NCBI GenBank assembly: GCA_028703495.1
Contig: JAQVMT010000003.1
Span: 1 to 64,000, forward strand
Length of the DNA: 64,000 bases
Direction of reading: 5' to 3'
From: Clostridia bacterium
GTDB lineage: Bacteria > Bacillota > Clostridia > Christensenellales > CAG-314
Shown: piece by piece, positions 19,145 to 28,997 of the stretch
Numbering within the stretch: position 1 is the first letter of the stretch
Layout: each line of letters opens with the position of its first letter
Notes under the pieces: model-generated
Seen by the model: the letters and a program-made list of their open reading frames with translations, nothing else
Database searches by the model: none
What the model was told of the DNA's origin: nothing
Program-made: the position numbers and the translations under genes

Positions 19145-19220
19145 CTGTCCAAAAGGCTGTTCTTTTCTCCGTATATTGAAGAGCAGCAAACGAGGACGCT
19201 CTTTGAAGGAGGAACAGAAG

Positions 19221-19427
19221 ATGAAACACAATCTAAAAATCAGTGTTTCCAAGAAGCCGCAAACGGACGGACTTGTTTCCTGTAAAGCCGTGATGGTCAA
19301 AGAGCGAATGTTAAAAAGGCTTTTCGGAACAAGCGAACGGGTAATGGTCATAGTGCCGGGAGATATGACCGGGGACATTACCATTTGCGAGGTTGAAAGC
19401 AAAGGAGGTGATACAAGTGCCACCTAA
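19221..19427 (+). CDS. Small conserved phage/ICE protein
   Basis: ATG after GAAGGAGG. Confidence 0.6.
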   Translation: MKHNLKISVSKKPQTDGLVSCKAVMVKERMLKRLFGTSERVMVIVPGDMTGDITICEVESKGGDTSAT

Positions 19428-20556
19428 CAGTCACGCAGTGCTTTCGGCGTCAAGCTCGCATCGTTGGCTCAATTGCAATCCGTCAGCAAGATTGGAGTTG
19501 GAGTTCGAGGACAGAGGTACATCGGCGGCATCGGAAGGAACGGCCGCACACGCTTTGTGCGAACACAAACTCAAACGCAGACTTAAACTCCGCTCCGACA
19601 GACCGACGTCAAGTTGGGACAGCGACGAGATGGAAGGGTACACGGACGATTATGCCGATTTCGTAATGGAACAGGTAATCAAGGAACGCAGAAGAGACGC
19701 AGACACACAAGTTCTTATTGAACAGAGACTCGACTTTTCCTGTTTTGTTCCCGACGGTTTCGGAACGGGAGACTGCATCATCGTAAGCAAAGGCAGACTG
19801 CACATCATTGACTTTAAATACGGACAAGGCGTGCTTGTCGAAGCGGAAGACAATCCGCAAATGAAGCTGTACGCACTGGGTGCTATCAGGCAGTTCGGAG
19901 AGCAGTACGAAATCAAAAAAGTCAAGATGACGATTTTTCAGCCACGACGGGAGAATGTCAGCACATGGGAAACCACGGCGGCAAAGCTCAAACGCTGGGC
20001 GGAAAAAGACCTCAAACCGAAAGCGGAGAAAGCATACAAGGGCGAAGGACATTACTGTCCGGGCGAATGGTGTCTATTTTGCAAGGCGGCGGTCAAGTGT
20101 AGGGCAAGAGCCGAAGAAAAGCTGCGAATCGCACAAGGCGAATTTAAACTTCCTCCGCTCCTTACCGACGGTGAAATCGAGAGCGTTCTTGCAAAGCTCG
20201 CCGACATCAAAAAGTGGGCGGAAGAAATACAGGAATACGCACTCGCACAGGCTCTCGGCGGAAAAGAGTGGGCAGGCTTCAAACTTGTCGAAGGCAGATC
20301 TGTCAGAAAGTATGCCGATGAAGAAGAGGTGGCAAAGGCAGCGAAATCTGCAGGGTACAAGGACATTTACAAACAGTCCCTTATAACGATTACCGAAATG
20401 GAAAAGTTGATGGGAAAAACAGACTTCAACAAAGTCCTGGGCGGGTTAATAGTAAAACCGCAAGGCAAACCGACGCTCGTTCCCGATACGGACAAGCGTC
20501 CTGCAATCAGCGTATCGGCAAAAAACGAATTTAACGAAATAAAAGGAGAATTTTAA
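19417..20556 (+). CDS. DUF2800-type protein (PD-(D/E)xK-like)
   Basis: GTG start after AAAGGAGG; LSASSSHRWLNCNPSARLE, LHIIDFKYGQGVLVEAEDNPQMKLYALGA. Confidence 0.75.
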   Translation: MPPNSHAVLSASSSHRWLNCNPSARLELEFEDRGTSAASEGTAAHALCEHKLKRRLKLRSDRPTSSWDSDEMEGYTDDYADFVMEQVIKERRRDADTQVLIEQRLDFSCFVPDGFGTGDCIIVSKGRLHIIDFKYGQGVLVEAEDNPQMKLYALGAIRQFGEQYEIKKVKMTIFQPRRENVSTWETTAAKLKRWAEKDLKPKAEKAYKGEGHYCPGEWCLFCKAAVKCRARAEEKLRIAQGEFKLPPLLTDGEIESVLAKLADIKKWAEEIQEYALAQALGGKEWAGFKLVEGRSVRKYADEEEVAKAAKSAGYKDIYKQSLITITEMEKLMGKTDFNKVLGGLIVKPQGKPTLVPDTDKRPAISVSAKNEFNEIKGEF

Positions 20557-20558
20557 CA

Positions 20559-21107
20559 ATGGCAAATTCAAAGACAAAAGTAGTAACAGGTGTAGTAAGA
20601 CTTTCTTATGCGAGCGTATGGGAACCGAAAGCGGTAAACGAGGGTGCAACTCCCAAGTACAGCGTTTCGCTTATCATTCCCAAGAGCGATACGGAAACGC
20701 TCGCAAAAATCAATGCGGCAATCGACGCAGCGATTGAAGAGGGTATCGGCAAGTTCGGCGGCAAAAAGCCTAACAAGGCGGCAATTAAACTTCCGCTCCG
20801 TGACGGAGACGTTGAAAGAGACGACGAAGCGTATTCAAATTCTTACTTTGTAAATGCGAACAGCGTAACTGCGCCGCAAGTGGTGGATATCAGAGTCCAG
20901 CCTATATTGGACAGAAGCGAGGTTTACAGCGGAGTATACGCAAGGGTGTCAATCAGTTTCTATGCGTTCAACAGCAACGGGAATAAGGGTATCGCTTGCG
21001 GACTCGGAAATATCCAGAAGGTCAAGGACGGCGAGCCGTTGGGCGGTAAAACGGACGCAAGTAAAGACTTTGACGAGTTGTCGGACGACGAATTACTCGG
21101 CTTCTAA
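20559..21107 (+). CDS. DUF2815-type, likely ssDNA-binding protein
   Basis: RLSYASVWEPKAVNEGATPKYSVSLIIPKSD; position before the DNA polymerase. Confidence 0.75.
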   Translation: MANSKTKVVTGVVRLSYASVWEPKAVNEGATPKYSVSLIIPKSDTETLAKINAAIDAAIEEGIGKFGGKKPNKAAIKLPLRDGDVERDDEAYSNSYFVNANSVTAPQVVDIRVQPILDRSEVYSGVYARVSISFYAFNSNGNKGIACGLGNIQKVKDGEPLGGKTDASKDFDELSDDELLGF

Positions 21108-21164
21108 GGGCAAACGGCGGGGCGACGGGGCAACCTATCGCCCTTTAGCCGAAAGGAAGGTGTT

Positions 21165-23114
21165 ATGAAAACAATATCAATCGATATAGAAACTTTTTCC
21201 GATGCGGACTTAACAAAGGCGGGTGTTTACCGTTATGCCGAAAGTCCCGACTTTGACATACTGCTTTTCGGCTATGCCGTTGACGGCGGCGAAGTTCGGG
21301 TAATCGATATTGCATCAGGCGAGAAAATACCGTCGGAAATAATCTCGGCGCTTACGGATAAAACAGTCAAAAAGTATGCGTTCAACGCTCAATTTGAAAG
21401 GGTGTGCCTATCTCGCTTTTTAGGGTATCCGACAGGCGAGTATCTAAAACCCGAATCGTGGTACTGCACTATGGTTTGGGCGGCGACGCTCGGACTTCCT
21501 TTGTCGCTTGAAAAAGTAGGTGAAGTGTTGGGTTTGGAAAAACAGAAGCTCACGGTAGGTAAAGAACTAATCCGATTCTTTTGTAAGCCTTGCGAGCTGA
21601 ACCTCGTTAATGGCGGAAGGACAAGAAACTATCCTTCGTATAACCGAGAGCGTTGGGAGCAGTTCAAAGCATACAACAAACGCGACGTCGAAACGGAAAT
21701 GGAAATACAGAAACGGTTGTCCGCTTTTCCTGTGTTGGAGAGCGAGTGGGACAACTACCACATAGACCAACGCATAAACGATTTAGGCATTGCGCTCGAT
21801 ACGGACTTTGTAGAACACGCAATAAAGTGCGATGAAGTTAATACGGGCATCAGTCAGGAAAAAGCAAAAACGCTGACGGGCATAGACAATCCGAACTCTC
21901 CCGCACAGTTAAAAGCGTGGCTTGTGGAGCAAGGACAATCGGTTGATTCGCTTTCAAAGGCAGAGGTCAACAGATTGTTGCAAGACGCAACGGGAAACAT
22001 TGAAGAAATACTGAAGTTGCGTCAGGAGCTTGCCAAGTCAAGCGTCAAGAAATATATCGCAATGAAAAATGTAGTGGGAGCAGACGGAAGAGCCAGGGGG
22101 CTTATCCAGTTTTACGGAGCGAATCGAACGGGGCGGTATTCAGGCAGATTAATACAGGTTCAGAATCTCCCGCAAAACCATCTCAAAGACTTAGGCGGTG
22201 CGAGGAGTTGCGTCAAGAGCGACGACTACAACGGCATTGAAAGCAAACACGGCAACATTGCGACGGTTCTCTCCGAGCTTATCCGTACTGCGTTTGTCCC
22301 GAAAGCCGGACACCGATTTATCGTGTCGGACTTCTCGGCAATCGAGGCGAGGGTTATCGCTTGGTACGCAAAGGAGCAATGGAGACTTGACGTGTTTGAA
22401 AAAGGCGGCGACATCTACTGTGCTTCGGCAAGTCAAATGTTTAAGGTTCCCGTAGAAAAGAACGGAGTAAACGGACATCTAAGGCAAAAGGGAAAGATAG
22501 CGGAATTGGCACTTGGCTACGGCGGCTCTGTCGGAGCATTAAAAGCAATGGGCGCTATTGCACTCGGACTGAAAGAAGATGAACTGAAACCGCTTGTTAC
22601 GGCATGGCGCAATTCAAACCCGTTTATAACCAAGTTTTGGTGGGCGGTTGATGGTGCGGTCAAATATGTTGTGTCAAGCAGAAAACCGTACTCGGCATAC
22701 GGACTGACCTTTTCATACGAGAAAGGGATTCTGTTTATTGAGCTGCCGTCAGGCAGACGTCTTGCCTACGTAAAACCGAGAATGGGAGTAAACAATTTCG
22801 GCAGCGACTGCGTGACGTATGAAGGACTCGGCGGCGCAAAAAAGTGGGAACGCATCGAGAGCTACGGACCGAAGTTTGTGGAGAATATCGTTCAGGCAAC
22901 TGCAAGGGATATCTTGGCGGAAGCAATGCGAAGATTAAGCGCGGCGGGATACCGAATAACGATGCATGTTCACGATGAAGTGGTGCTTGAAGTGCCGATT
23001 GGCTTTTCGAGTGTAGAAGAAGTTAGCGAGATTATGGGTGTTACACCGCTTTGGGCGGAAGGACTGAAACTTCGTGCGGACGGTTATGAGTGCGATTTTT
23101 ATAAAAAGGAGTGA
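21165..23114 (+). CDS. Phage family A-type DNA polymerase
   Basis: SIDIETFSDADL exonuclease motif; VSDFSAIEARVIAWYA; MHVHDEVVLEVP. Confidence 0.9.
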   Translation: MKTISIDIETFSDADLTKAGVYRYAESPDFDILLFGYAVDGGEVRVIDIASGEKIPSEIISALTDKTVKKYAFNAQFERVCLSRFLGYPTGEYLKPESWYCTMVWAATLGLPLSLEKVGEVLGLEKQKLTVGKELIRFFCKPCELNLVNGGRTRNYPSYNRERWEQFKAYNKRDVETEMEIQKRLSAFPVLESEWDNYHIDQRINDLGIALDTDFVEHAIKCDEVNTGISQEKAKTLTGIDNPNSPAQLKAWLVEQGQSVDSLSKAEVNRLLQDATGNIEEILKLRQELAKSSVKKYIAMKNVVGADGRARGLIQFYGANRTGRYSGRLIQVQNLPQNHLKDLGGARSCVKSDDYNGIESKHGNIATVLSELIRTAFVPKAGHRFIVSDFSAIEARVIAWYAKEQWRLDVFEKGGDIYCASASQMFKVPVEKNGVNGHLRQKGKIAELALGYGGSVGALKAMGAIALGLKEDELKPLVTAWRNSNPFITKFWWAVDGAVKYVVSSRKPYSAYGLTFSYEKGILFIELPSGRRLAYVKPRMGVNNFGSDCVTYEGLGGAKKWERIESYGPKFVENIVQATARDILAEAMRRLSAAGYRITMHVHDEVVLEVPIGFSSVEEVSEIMGVTPLWAEGLKLRADGYECDFYKKE

Positions 23115-23560
23115 GAGAGATGCGAAAACCTAATTATTTTAACAAAGAAGGCTATCCCGATCCCACGCACTATTATGCCGAACTGCACATGATGCAAGAA
23201 GAGCAGAAGCGAAAAGACGAACTGTATTCTTTCAGACCTATCGTCTATATCTGCTCGCCGTATGCGGGAGATATAAAAGAAAACGTAAGGAATGCCAGAC
23301 GCTATTCGAGGTTTGCGGTAAAGAAAGGATATTTGCCCATAGCTCCGCACTTACTGTTTCCGCAATTCTTAAACGATGCCGACGCACACGAGCGTGAGGT
23401 TGGGATTTATATGGGACTCGTTATGCTGACGAAGTGCGTTGAATTATGGGTATTCGGCGAGAAGATATCGGAAGGAATGAAACGAGAGATACAGAAAGCA
23501 AAATGGCGGAATATTAAAATCCGTTATTTTACAAGCGATTTACAGGAGGAAATAAAATGA
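23111..23560 (+). CDS. DUF4406-like nucleoside deoxyribosyltransferase-fold protein
   Basis: VYICSPYAGDIKENVRNARRYSRFAVKKGYLPIAPHLLFPQFL. Confidence 0.65.
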   Translation: MREMRKPNYFNKEGYPDPTHYYAELHMMQEEQKRKDELYSFRPIVYICSPYAGDIKENVRNARRYSRFAVKKGYLPIAPHLLFPQFLNDADAHEREVGIYMGLVMLTKCVELWVFGEKISEGMKREIQKAKWRNIKIRYFTSDLQEEIK

Positions 23561-25674
23561 TAAATCCGTTTAGGGGTTACGTAAAAACAAAAGACAAAAG
23601 TCCCTGTCAGAAGTTTGGGAACGGTGAGCCGTTGCTGTCTGTCGAAGAAGCCGACAAGCTGGCGGAATACGCAGGGATACTTAACGGGGAATTTACGGTA
23701 AAGGATGTTGACGAAAACGGCGAAGCAGAGAGGCTGTATAGGCTTGTTACCGACCTTAATCTGAACTGTCGGATATATAAGACGACCAGAGGGTTGCACT
23801 TTATGTTCAAAAGCAGTTCGTATTGCACGAAAGGAGTCGTGAAAGCCATAGATGCTCTCGGTTTCACCTTTGACGTTCGGACGGGAAAGAATATGTACGT
23901 CGTACTGAAAAGCAAAGGTGTTTTGCGGGAAATAATCCGAGATTTTGACGAGAGCAGAGCAATAACGGAGTTTCCGAAATATCTGTCACCGATACGAAAC
24001 GGTCAGAAGTTTACGGGGATGGGCGACGGTGACGGCAGAAACGCGGCATTGTTCAGACAGTCCGCAATACTGCTGAAAAGCGGGTTTACTCCAACCGAAG
24101 TCAAAGCGATTCTCGGATACATAAACAATTATGCCTTTGATTCACCGCTTCCCGATGACGAAATGAAGAAACTGACCAGGAAGGAGGCGCTTGAAAACTT
24201 TGTCGCTGTTTCATCGGCCGCCGAGGATTTTGGCAGTCCGCTAAAACCGAAAAGCCTTAACGATGTGGGCATGGCGGAGTTGTTCGTTTCAGAATACAGA
24301 AGCGAAATACGCTATAATCCTTCAACCGGGTGGCTTGTATGGAACGGAGTGCAGTGGGAAATGTCGGAGCTGAAAGCATCGCAGAAATATATGGAGTTCA
24401 TCAAGCGTGTATTTGAAGCGGCAAAAAAAGATGTGCATGATGCGTATCAGGCTTGCGGTGAGGACGCTATGGAGAACGGCGAGAAAAAGGCAAATACCAA
24501 AAACGACGATAACATAAAGGAAGCTCTTGCATATTACAAATTCATCAACAAAATGTGCGACGGCGGAAAAATTAACTCCGTTATGAACGTATCAAAGAGC
24601 TTTTTGGAAATTGAGATAAAAGAGTTAGACAGCAATCCGTTTGAACTCAATACCCCGGCAGGCATTATCGATTTGAAAACAGGCGTGGTATATCCGCACA
24701 TGTCGGAATCGTTCTGTACGAAGATGACGAAGGTTGCCCCGGATACAAACGGCGAACAGATGTGGTCGGAGTGCCTGGATTTAGTATCGCAGCAAGACGA
24801 AAACTTTAAGAATTACTTACAAATTGTAGCCGGTGCGATTGCTATCGGCAAGGTTTATCACGAGGCGCTTATCATCGCTTTCGGTGACGGCGCTAACGGA
24901 AAAAGCACGGTGTTTAACTCGATTTATGAGGTGCTTGGCGACTATGCGGGTAAGATTCCTGCGGAAGCATTGACCACAAGAGCAAAGAATATAAAAGTCG
25001 ACTTAGCGGAGCTGCTTGGCAAGAGGTTTGTTTTGGCATCGGAAACGGAAGAAGGGCAAAGGCTTTCTACCAGTATGCTTAAGCAGATAGCGAGCGTGGA
25101 CAGCATAACGGGCGAGAAGAAATACCATGACCCGTTTACTTTCGTGCCGACACACACCACGGTGCTATATACCAACCATCTGCCACGAGTGGGAAGCAAT
25201 GATAAAGGCACATGGCGACGGCTTGTTGTTGCGCCGTTTAACGCAAATATTGTTAATCCGAGAGCTGACTACGGCGAGGAGCTTATAGAAAAAGCAAGCG
25301 GAGCAATTCTGAAATGGATAGTTAACGGCGCAAAAAAGTTTATCGACGGTGATTTTAAGTTGCCAGACTGTCAAAAAGTGAACGATGCCGTTGGTAAATA
25401 CAGAGAAGAGAACGATTGGATGGGTGCTTTTCTTGATGAGTGCTGCATTGTCGGCGAACTTGAAACTTGCGGCGGTGGAGTTCTTTATAAGACCTATCGG
25501 GCATGGGCAACCGAAACAGGCGAATATGTAAGAAGGAATCGAGATTTTGCGGATGCGTTGCGTTTGGCGGGGTTTTCGGTAAAAAGGACAAAGAAAGGAA
25601 TATTCTGGGGTGGATTGTCGTTAGCTGCAAATCGTGATTACGGAACTACTCCCGAAGAGGACTTTTTGAAATGA
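23557..25674 (+). CDS. D5/P4-type phage primase-helicase
   Basis: GDGANGKSTVFNSIYEVLGDYAGKI Walker A; TNHLPRVGSNDKGTWRRLVVAPF. Confidence 0.88.
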   Translation: MINPFRGYVKTKDKSPCQKFGNGEPLLSVEEADKLAEYAGILNGEFTVKDVDENGEAERLYRLVTDLNLNCRIYKTTRGLHFMFKSSSYCTKGVVKAIDALGFTFDVRTGKNMYVVLKSKGVLREIIRDFDESRAITEFPKYLSPIRNGQKFTGMGDGDGRNAALFRQSAILLKSGFTPTEVKAILGYINNYAFDSPLPDDEMKKLTRKEALENFVAVSSAAEDFGSPLKPKSLNDVGMAELFVSEYRSEIRYNPSTGWLVWNGVQWEMSELKASQKYMEFIKRVFEAAKKDVHDAYQACGEDAMENGEKKANTKNDDNIKEALAYYKFINKMCDGGKINSVMNVSKSFLEIEIKELDSNPFELNTPAGIIDLKTGVVYPHMSESFCTKMTKVAPDTNGEQMWSECLDLVSQQDENFKNYLQIVAGAIAIGKVYHEALIIAFGDGANGKSTVFNSIYEVLGDYAGKIPAEALTTRAKNIKVDLAELLGKRFVLASETEEGQRLSTSMLKQIASVDSITGEKKYHDPFTFVPTHTTVLYTNHLPRVGSNDKGTWRRLVVAPFNANIVNPRADYGEELIEKASGAILKWIVNGAKKFIDGDFKLPDCQKVNDAVGKYREENDWMGAFLDECCIVGELETCGGGVLYKTYRAWATETGEYVRRNRDFADALRLAGFSVKRTKKGIFWGGLSLAANRDYGTTPEEDFLK

Positions 25675-25683
25675 GTTTGGGGT

Positions 25684-25787
25684 TGGTGTAGGATGATGAA
25701 TGATAAATTAGTAAATTTACTTATGAAAATAAAGAAAAAAAGAAAATATAGAAAAGTTTATGTTTTATCCTTCATTATCCTACACCA
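25684..25787 (+). repeat. Near-perfect inverted repeat, about 24-bp arms
   Basis: GGTGTAGGATGATGAATGATAAA (25685-25707) and TTTATCCTTCATTATCCTACACC (25764-25786). Confidence 0.85.
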
Positions 25788-25808
25788 CCGAATTTAAGAG
25801 GTGGCAAA

Positions 25809-26090
25809 ATGCGAGAAAAGTTAATAGAAAGCAAACTTGTAAAGGGAATTAAAAGTCGTGGAGGACTGTGTTTGAAGTTCGTATCGCCATCTTTTAACGG
25901 GGTCCCAGACAGGCTGGTGTTAATGCCAAACGGAAGGATGGCATTCGTGGAAACAAAGGCAACGGGCAAAACGCTACGTGCTTTACAGGAAAGACGAAAA
26001 AAACAATTAGAGATACTTGGTTTTAAGGTGTACTGCCTTAACGACGAAAACAGTGTGGAGGAGGTTATAAATGAAATACAATCCGTATGA
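25809..26090 (+). CDS. VRR-NUC domain nuclease
   Basis: GGLCLKFVSPSFNGVPDRLVLMPNGRMAFVETKATGKTLRALQ. Confidence 0.8.
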   Translation: MREKLIESKLVKGIKSRGGLCLKFVSPSFNGVPDRLVLMPNGRMAFVETKATGKTLRALQERRKKQLEILGFKVYCLNDENSVEEVINEIQSV

Positions 26091-27423
26091 GTATCAGGAA
26101 TATGCCACGAGGTTTATAGAAAAGAACGAGGTCGCAGCGATTTTTCTGGAATGCGGACTTGGCAAGAGCGTTATAACCTTGACGGCAATAAAAAACTTAA
26201 CTGCAAAAGGAAAGGTACATAAGGTACTGGTAATCGCGCCGCTTCGGGTGGCAAAAAACACCTGGCCCGACGAAATCGAAAAGTGGGAGCATTTGAAAGG
26301 TCTGACTTATTCTGTGGCAATAGGCACGGCAAGCGAAAGAGTAACGGCTTTGAAGCGAAATGCTATGGTGACGATAATCAACCGAGAAAATGTGGAATGG
26401 CTGATAGCGAAAAGCGGAGTCAAATTCGATTACGATATGGTTGTGGTGGACGAGCTGTCGTCGTTCAAATCGTATAAGGCAAAGCGGTTCAGATACCTGT
26501 TGAAGGCAAGACCGTCGATTGAAAGAATCGTAGGCCTTACGGGAACACCGTCAAGCAACGGGCTGATGGATTTGTGGGCAGAATTCAGACTGCTGGATAT
26601 GGGCGAAAGGCTCGGCAGATACATAACCCGTTACCGTGAAGGCTACTTTACACCCGATAAGCGGAACGCACAAGTGGTGTTTTCGTATAAGCCGTTGCCG
26701 GGAGCGGAAGAGCGGATATACGGGAAGATAAGTGACATCACCATTTCGATGAAAGCGAAGGACTACATAAAAATGCCCGAACTCATCACGAATAACGTTC
26801 TTGTCGAAATGCCGGAGAGGGAAAAGAGTGTATACGATATGCTTAAGTCCGATCTGGTGGTGGATGTTAAAGGTGTCGAAATCGATGCGGTTAACGCCGC
26901 AGTGCTGTCGAACAAACTGCTGCAGATGGCAAACGGCGCAATCTACGGAGACGCGGGAAAGGTGATTCCGATACACGATGAAAAGTTAGACGCTTTGGAA
27001 GACCTGATAGAAAGCGCAAACGGCAAATCCGTACTTGTGGCATATTGGTTCAAACACGATTTGACGAGGATAAAAGCAAGGTTCCCGTTTATCAGAGAGA
27101 TCAAGACGTCTAAAGACATAAGCGATTGGAATAGCGGTGTAATTCAGGTAGGACTTATTCATCCGGCATCGGCAGGACACGGACTGAATTTACAGACGGG
27201 CGGTTCAACGCTGATTTGGTTCGGACTTACTTGGAGTTTGGAGCTGTACCAACAGACGAACGCAAGACTTTACAGGCAAGGGCAGAAGAATACGGTGGTA
27301 ATACACCATATCCTGACAAAGGGAACGATGGACGAACGGGTGCTGAAAGCGGTCGGACAAAAAGAAAAAACGCAGAACGCTTTAATTGATGCGGTTAAGG
27401 CGGAGCTTGTGAGGTGTGCATAA
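26071..27423 (+). CDS. SNF2-type helicase
   Basis: FLECGLGKSVITLTAI, VVDELSSFK, YQQTNARLYRQGQKNTVVIHHI. Confidence 0.88.
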   Translation: MKYNPYEYQEYATRFIEKNEVAAIFLECGLGKSVITLTAIKNLTAKGKVHKVLVIAPLRVAKNTWPDEIEKWEHLKGLTYSVAIGTASERVTALKRNAMVTIINRENVEWLIAKSGVKFDYDMVVVDELSSFKSYKAKRFRYLLKARPSIERIVGLTGTPSSNGLMDLWAEFRLLDMGERLGRYITRYREGYFTPDKRNAQVVFSYKPLPGAEERIYGKISDITISMKAKDYIKMPELITNNVLVEMPEREKSVYDMLKSDLVVDVKGVEIDAVNAAVLSNKLLQMANGAIYGDAGKVIPIHDEKLDALEDLIESANGKSVLVAYWFKHDLTRIKARFPFIREIKTSKDISDWNSGVIQVGLIHPASAGHGLNLQTGGSTLIWFGLTWSLELYQQTNARLYRQGQKNTVVIHHILTKGTMDERVLKAVGQKEKTQNALIDAVKAELVRCA

Positions 27424-27641
27424 TGGCAATAGAGAGTTTTCAGGATTTGGCTAATGCAATAGTTATCCAAGCCGTCAAGGACTATAGGGGAGCAATGCGG
27501 GTACTGAAGAGGTATCCGAGAAACACAACGGCAAAAGCCATACGGAAGGAAACCGAGTCGTTTTTCCTTTCCGAGTGGTTTAGGACATTAACGAATGTGG
27601 ATGGAGCGAGGCTGCTTGGCAAACTTCAAAAGGAGGGATGA
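27414..27641 (+). CDS. Hypothetical phage protein
   Basis: Overlaps the helicase end; same operon. Confidence 0.55.
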   Translation: MCIMAIESFQDLANAIVIQAVKDYRGAMRVLKRYPRNTTAKAIRKETESFFLSEWFRTLTNVDGARLLGKLQKEG

Positions 27642-27642
27642 T

Positions 27643-28053
27643 ATGACGGCTTATGAATATTTGAGCCAGTGCTATTATCTGGACAGACAAATCAAATACG
27701 ACCTTATGGAGCTTGAAGAGTTGCGGGAGCTGTCGGCTTCAATATCGTCATCGAACTTCGGAGAAAAGGTCAGCGGCACTAAAAGCACGGACGCGCCTTT
27801 TGTTAGAGCGTTGGAGCGGCTGTGGGAAAAGGAAGAAAAAATCAACGACGAAATTATCCGTCTTACTAAATTGAAGGAAGAGATACAGGAAACAATCAAC
27901 CGATTAAAGGACAGAGATGAAAGGTTTATTCTTCTTTACAGATATATGCAGCGTATGAAGTATCAGGACATTGCCCTTGAACTCAACCTTTCTGAACGGA
28001 CGGTGCGTCGCTTACATAACCGTGCTTTAGGAAAGATTGTCGTAAATCAGTAA
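27643..28053 (+). CDS. DUF1492/ArpU-like late regulator
   Basis: ATG after GGAGGGATGAT; C-terminal region-4-like HTH KYQDIALELNLSERTVRRLHNRALGKI. Confidence 0.7.
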   Translation: MTAYEYLSQCYYLDRQIKYDLMELEELRELSASISSSNFGEKVSGTKSTDAPFVRALERLWEKEEKINDEIIRLTKLKEEIQETINRLKDRDERFILLYRYMQRMKYQDIALELNLSERTVRRLHNRALGKIVVNQ

Positions 28054-28063
28054 AAGTTGCCTC

Positions 28064-28127
28064 CGTTGACCGCTGTTGACCGCTAATGTCCGTTGATGTC
28101 CGCTTGGCTTTTATGATATGATATAAT
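28064..28127 (+). promoter_or_regulatory. Putative late promoter with four 10-bp sites
   Basis: GTTGACCGCT-GTTGACCGCT-AATGTCCGTT-GATGTCCGCT followed by TATAAT at 28122-28127. Confidence 0.6.
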
Positions 28128-28204
28128 TGCGAAAATAGAATATGAAAAGGCACAAGGCTTAGGGATAACGCTCAAGGTCTTTTTGATTGAAAAGAATGGA
28201 CAAA

Positions 28205-28240
28205 AAAACACGGCTCTTTACTGAACCGTGTTTTCTCTTG
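28205..28240. terminator. Terminator-like hairpin downstream of the minus-strand TA pair
   Basis: AAAAACACGG-CTCTTTACTGAA-CCGTGTTTTC. Confidence 0.6.
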
Positions 28241-28255
28241 CTAAGAAAATTGGGA

Positions 28256-28633
28256 TTATTGGTTGTGTGAGATAATCCAATCAAGCAGTTGTTCGTAAGA
28301 AGAACATCCTGATGCAAGTTTGAGAATCGTATCCGACAATTCCTTTTGCGAATAAGTGAGAGTAATACCATTGAGGGACAGAAAAACAAGCATTGCATGG
28401 GTTCCAATCCGTTTATTTCCATCAATAAACGGGTGGTTTTGAATTAAACCGCAAGCTAATCTTGCAGCCTTTTGGAGTAAAGACGGAAAGAGTTCAACGT
28501 TGTCAAACGTCTGGAGTGGGGCAGCCAATGCAGAATCGAGTAATCCGTCATCACGAAGGCCATCACTTCCGCCTGTTTCTTGGATAAGTTCGCTATGCAA
28601 GAAAACAATTTGTTCTTTTGAAAGATAAATCAT
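28256..28633 (-). CDS. Doc-family toxin (Fic fold)
   Basis: NHPFIDGNKRIGTHAMLVFLSLNG core motif. Confidence 0.87.
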   Translation of the reverse strand: MIYLSKEQIVFLHSELIQETGGSDGLRDDGLLDSALAAPLQTFDNVELFPSLLQKAARLACGLIQNHPFIDGNKRIGTHAMLVFLSLNGITLTYSQKELSDTILKLASGCSSYEQLLDWIISHNQ

Positions 28634-28881
28634 TTGGCTAATTCCTTGTATGCTTCACGGTTTGTTTCGATTAATTGTTTTGAAACAGCCAAAAGTGTGT
28701 CATCTGATGCCATAGACAGGTTGGAACGCTTGATTTCAAAAGGTATGCGTTGTTCGCGTACCGCTTGTTTTGCGAACATAGTAAGAGCAGTAGAAAGGTT
28801 AATACCTAAATCGGAAAACAGCTCATCTGCTTGTTTTTTAAGTTGTTCATCCATACGGATAGTAACATTAACAGTAGCCAT
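28630..28881 (-). CDS. RelB/DinJ-family antitoxin
   Basis: VNVTIRMDEQLKKQADELFSDLGINLSTALTMFAKQAVREQRIPFEI. Confidence 0.87.
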   Translation of the reverse strand: MATVNVTIRMDEQLKKQADELFSDLGINLSTALTMFAKQAVREQRIPFEIKRSNLSMASDDTLLAVSKQLIETNREAYKELAK

Positions 28882-28997
28882 AAAAGTACCTCCTAATTAT
28901 TTTCAATAATATTATATGCTATTGCACTGCATTTGTCAACTATATTCTGTGCAAAATATGTGCAAAATATTCTAAAGCCAATAAAAGGAAAGATAAA

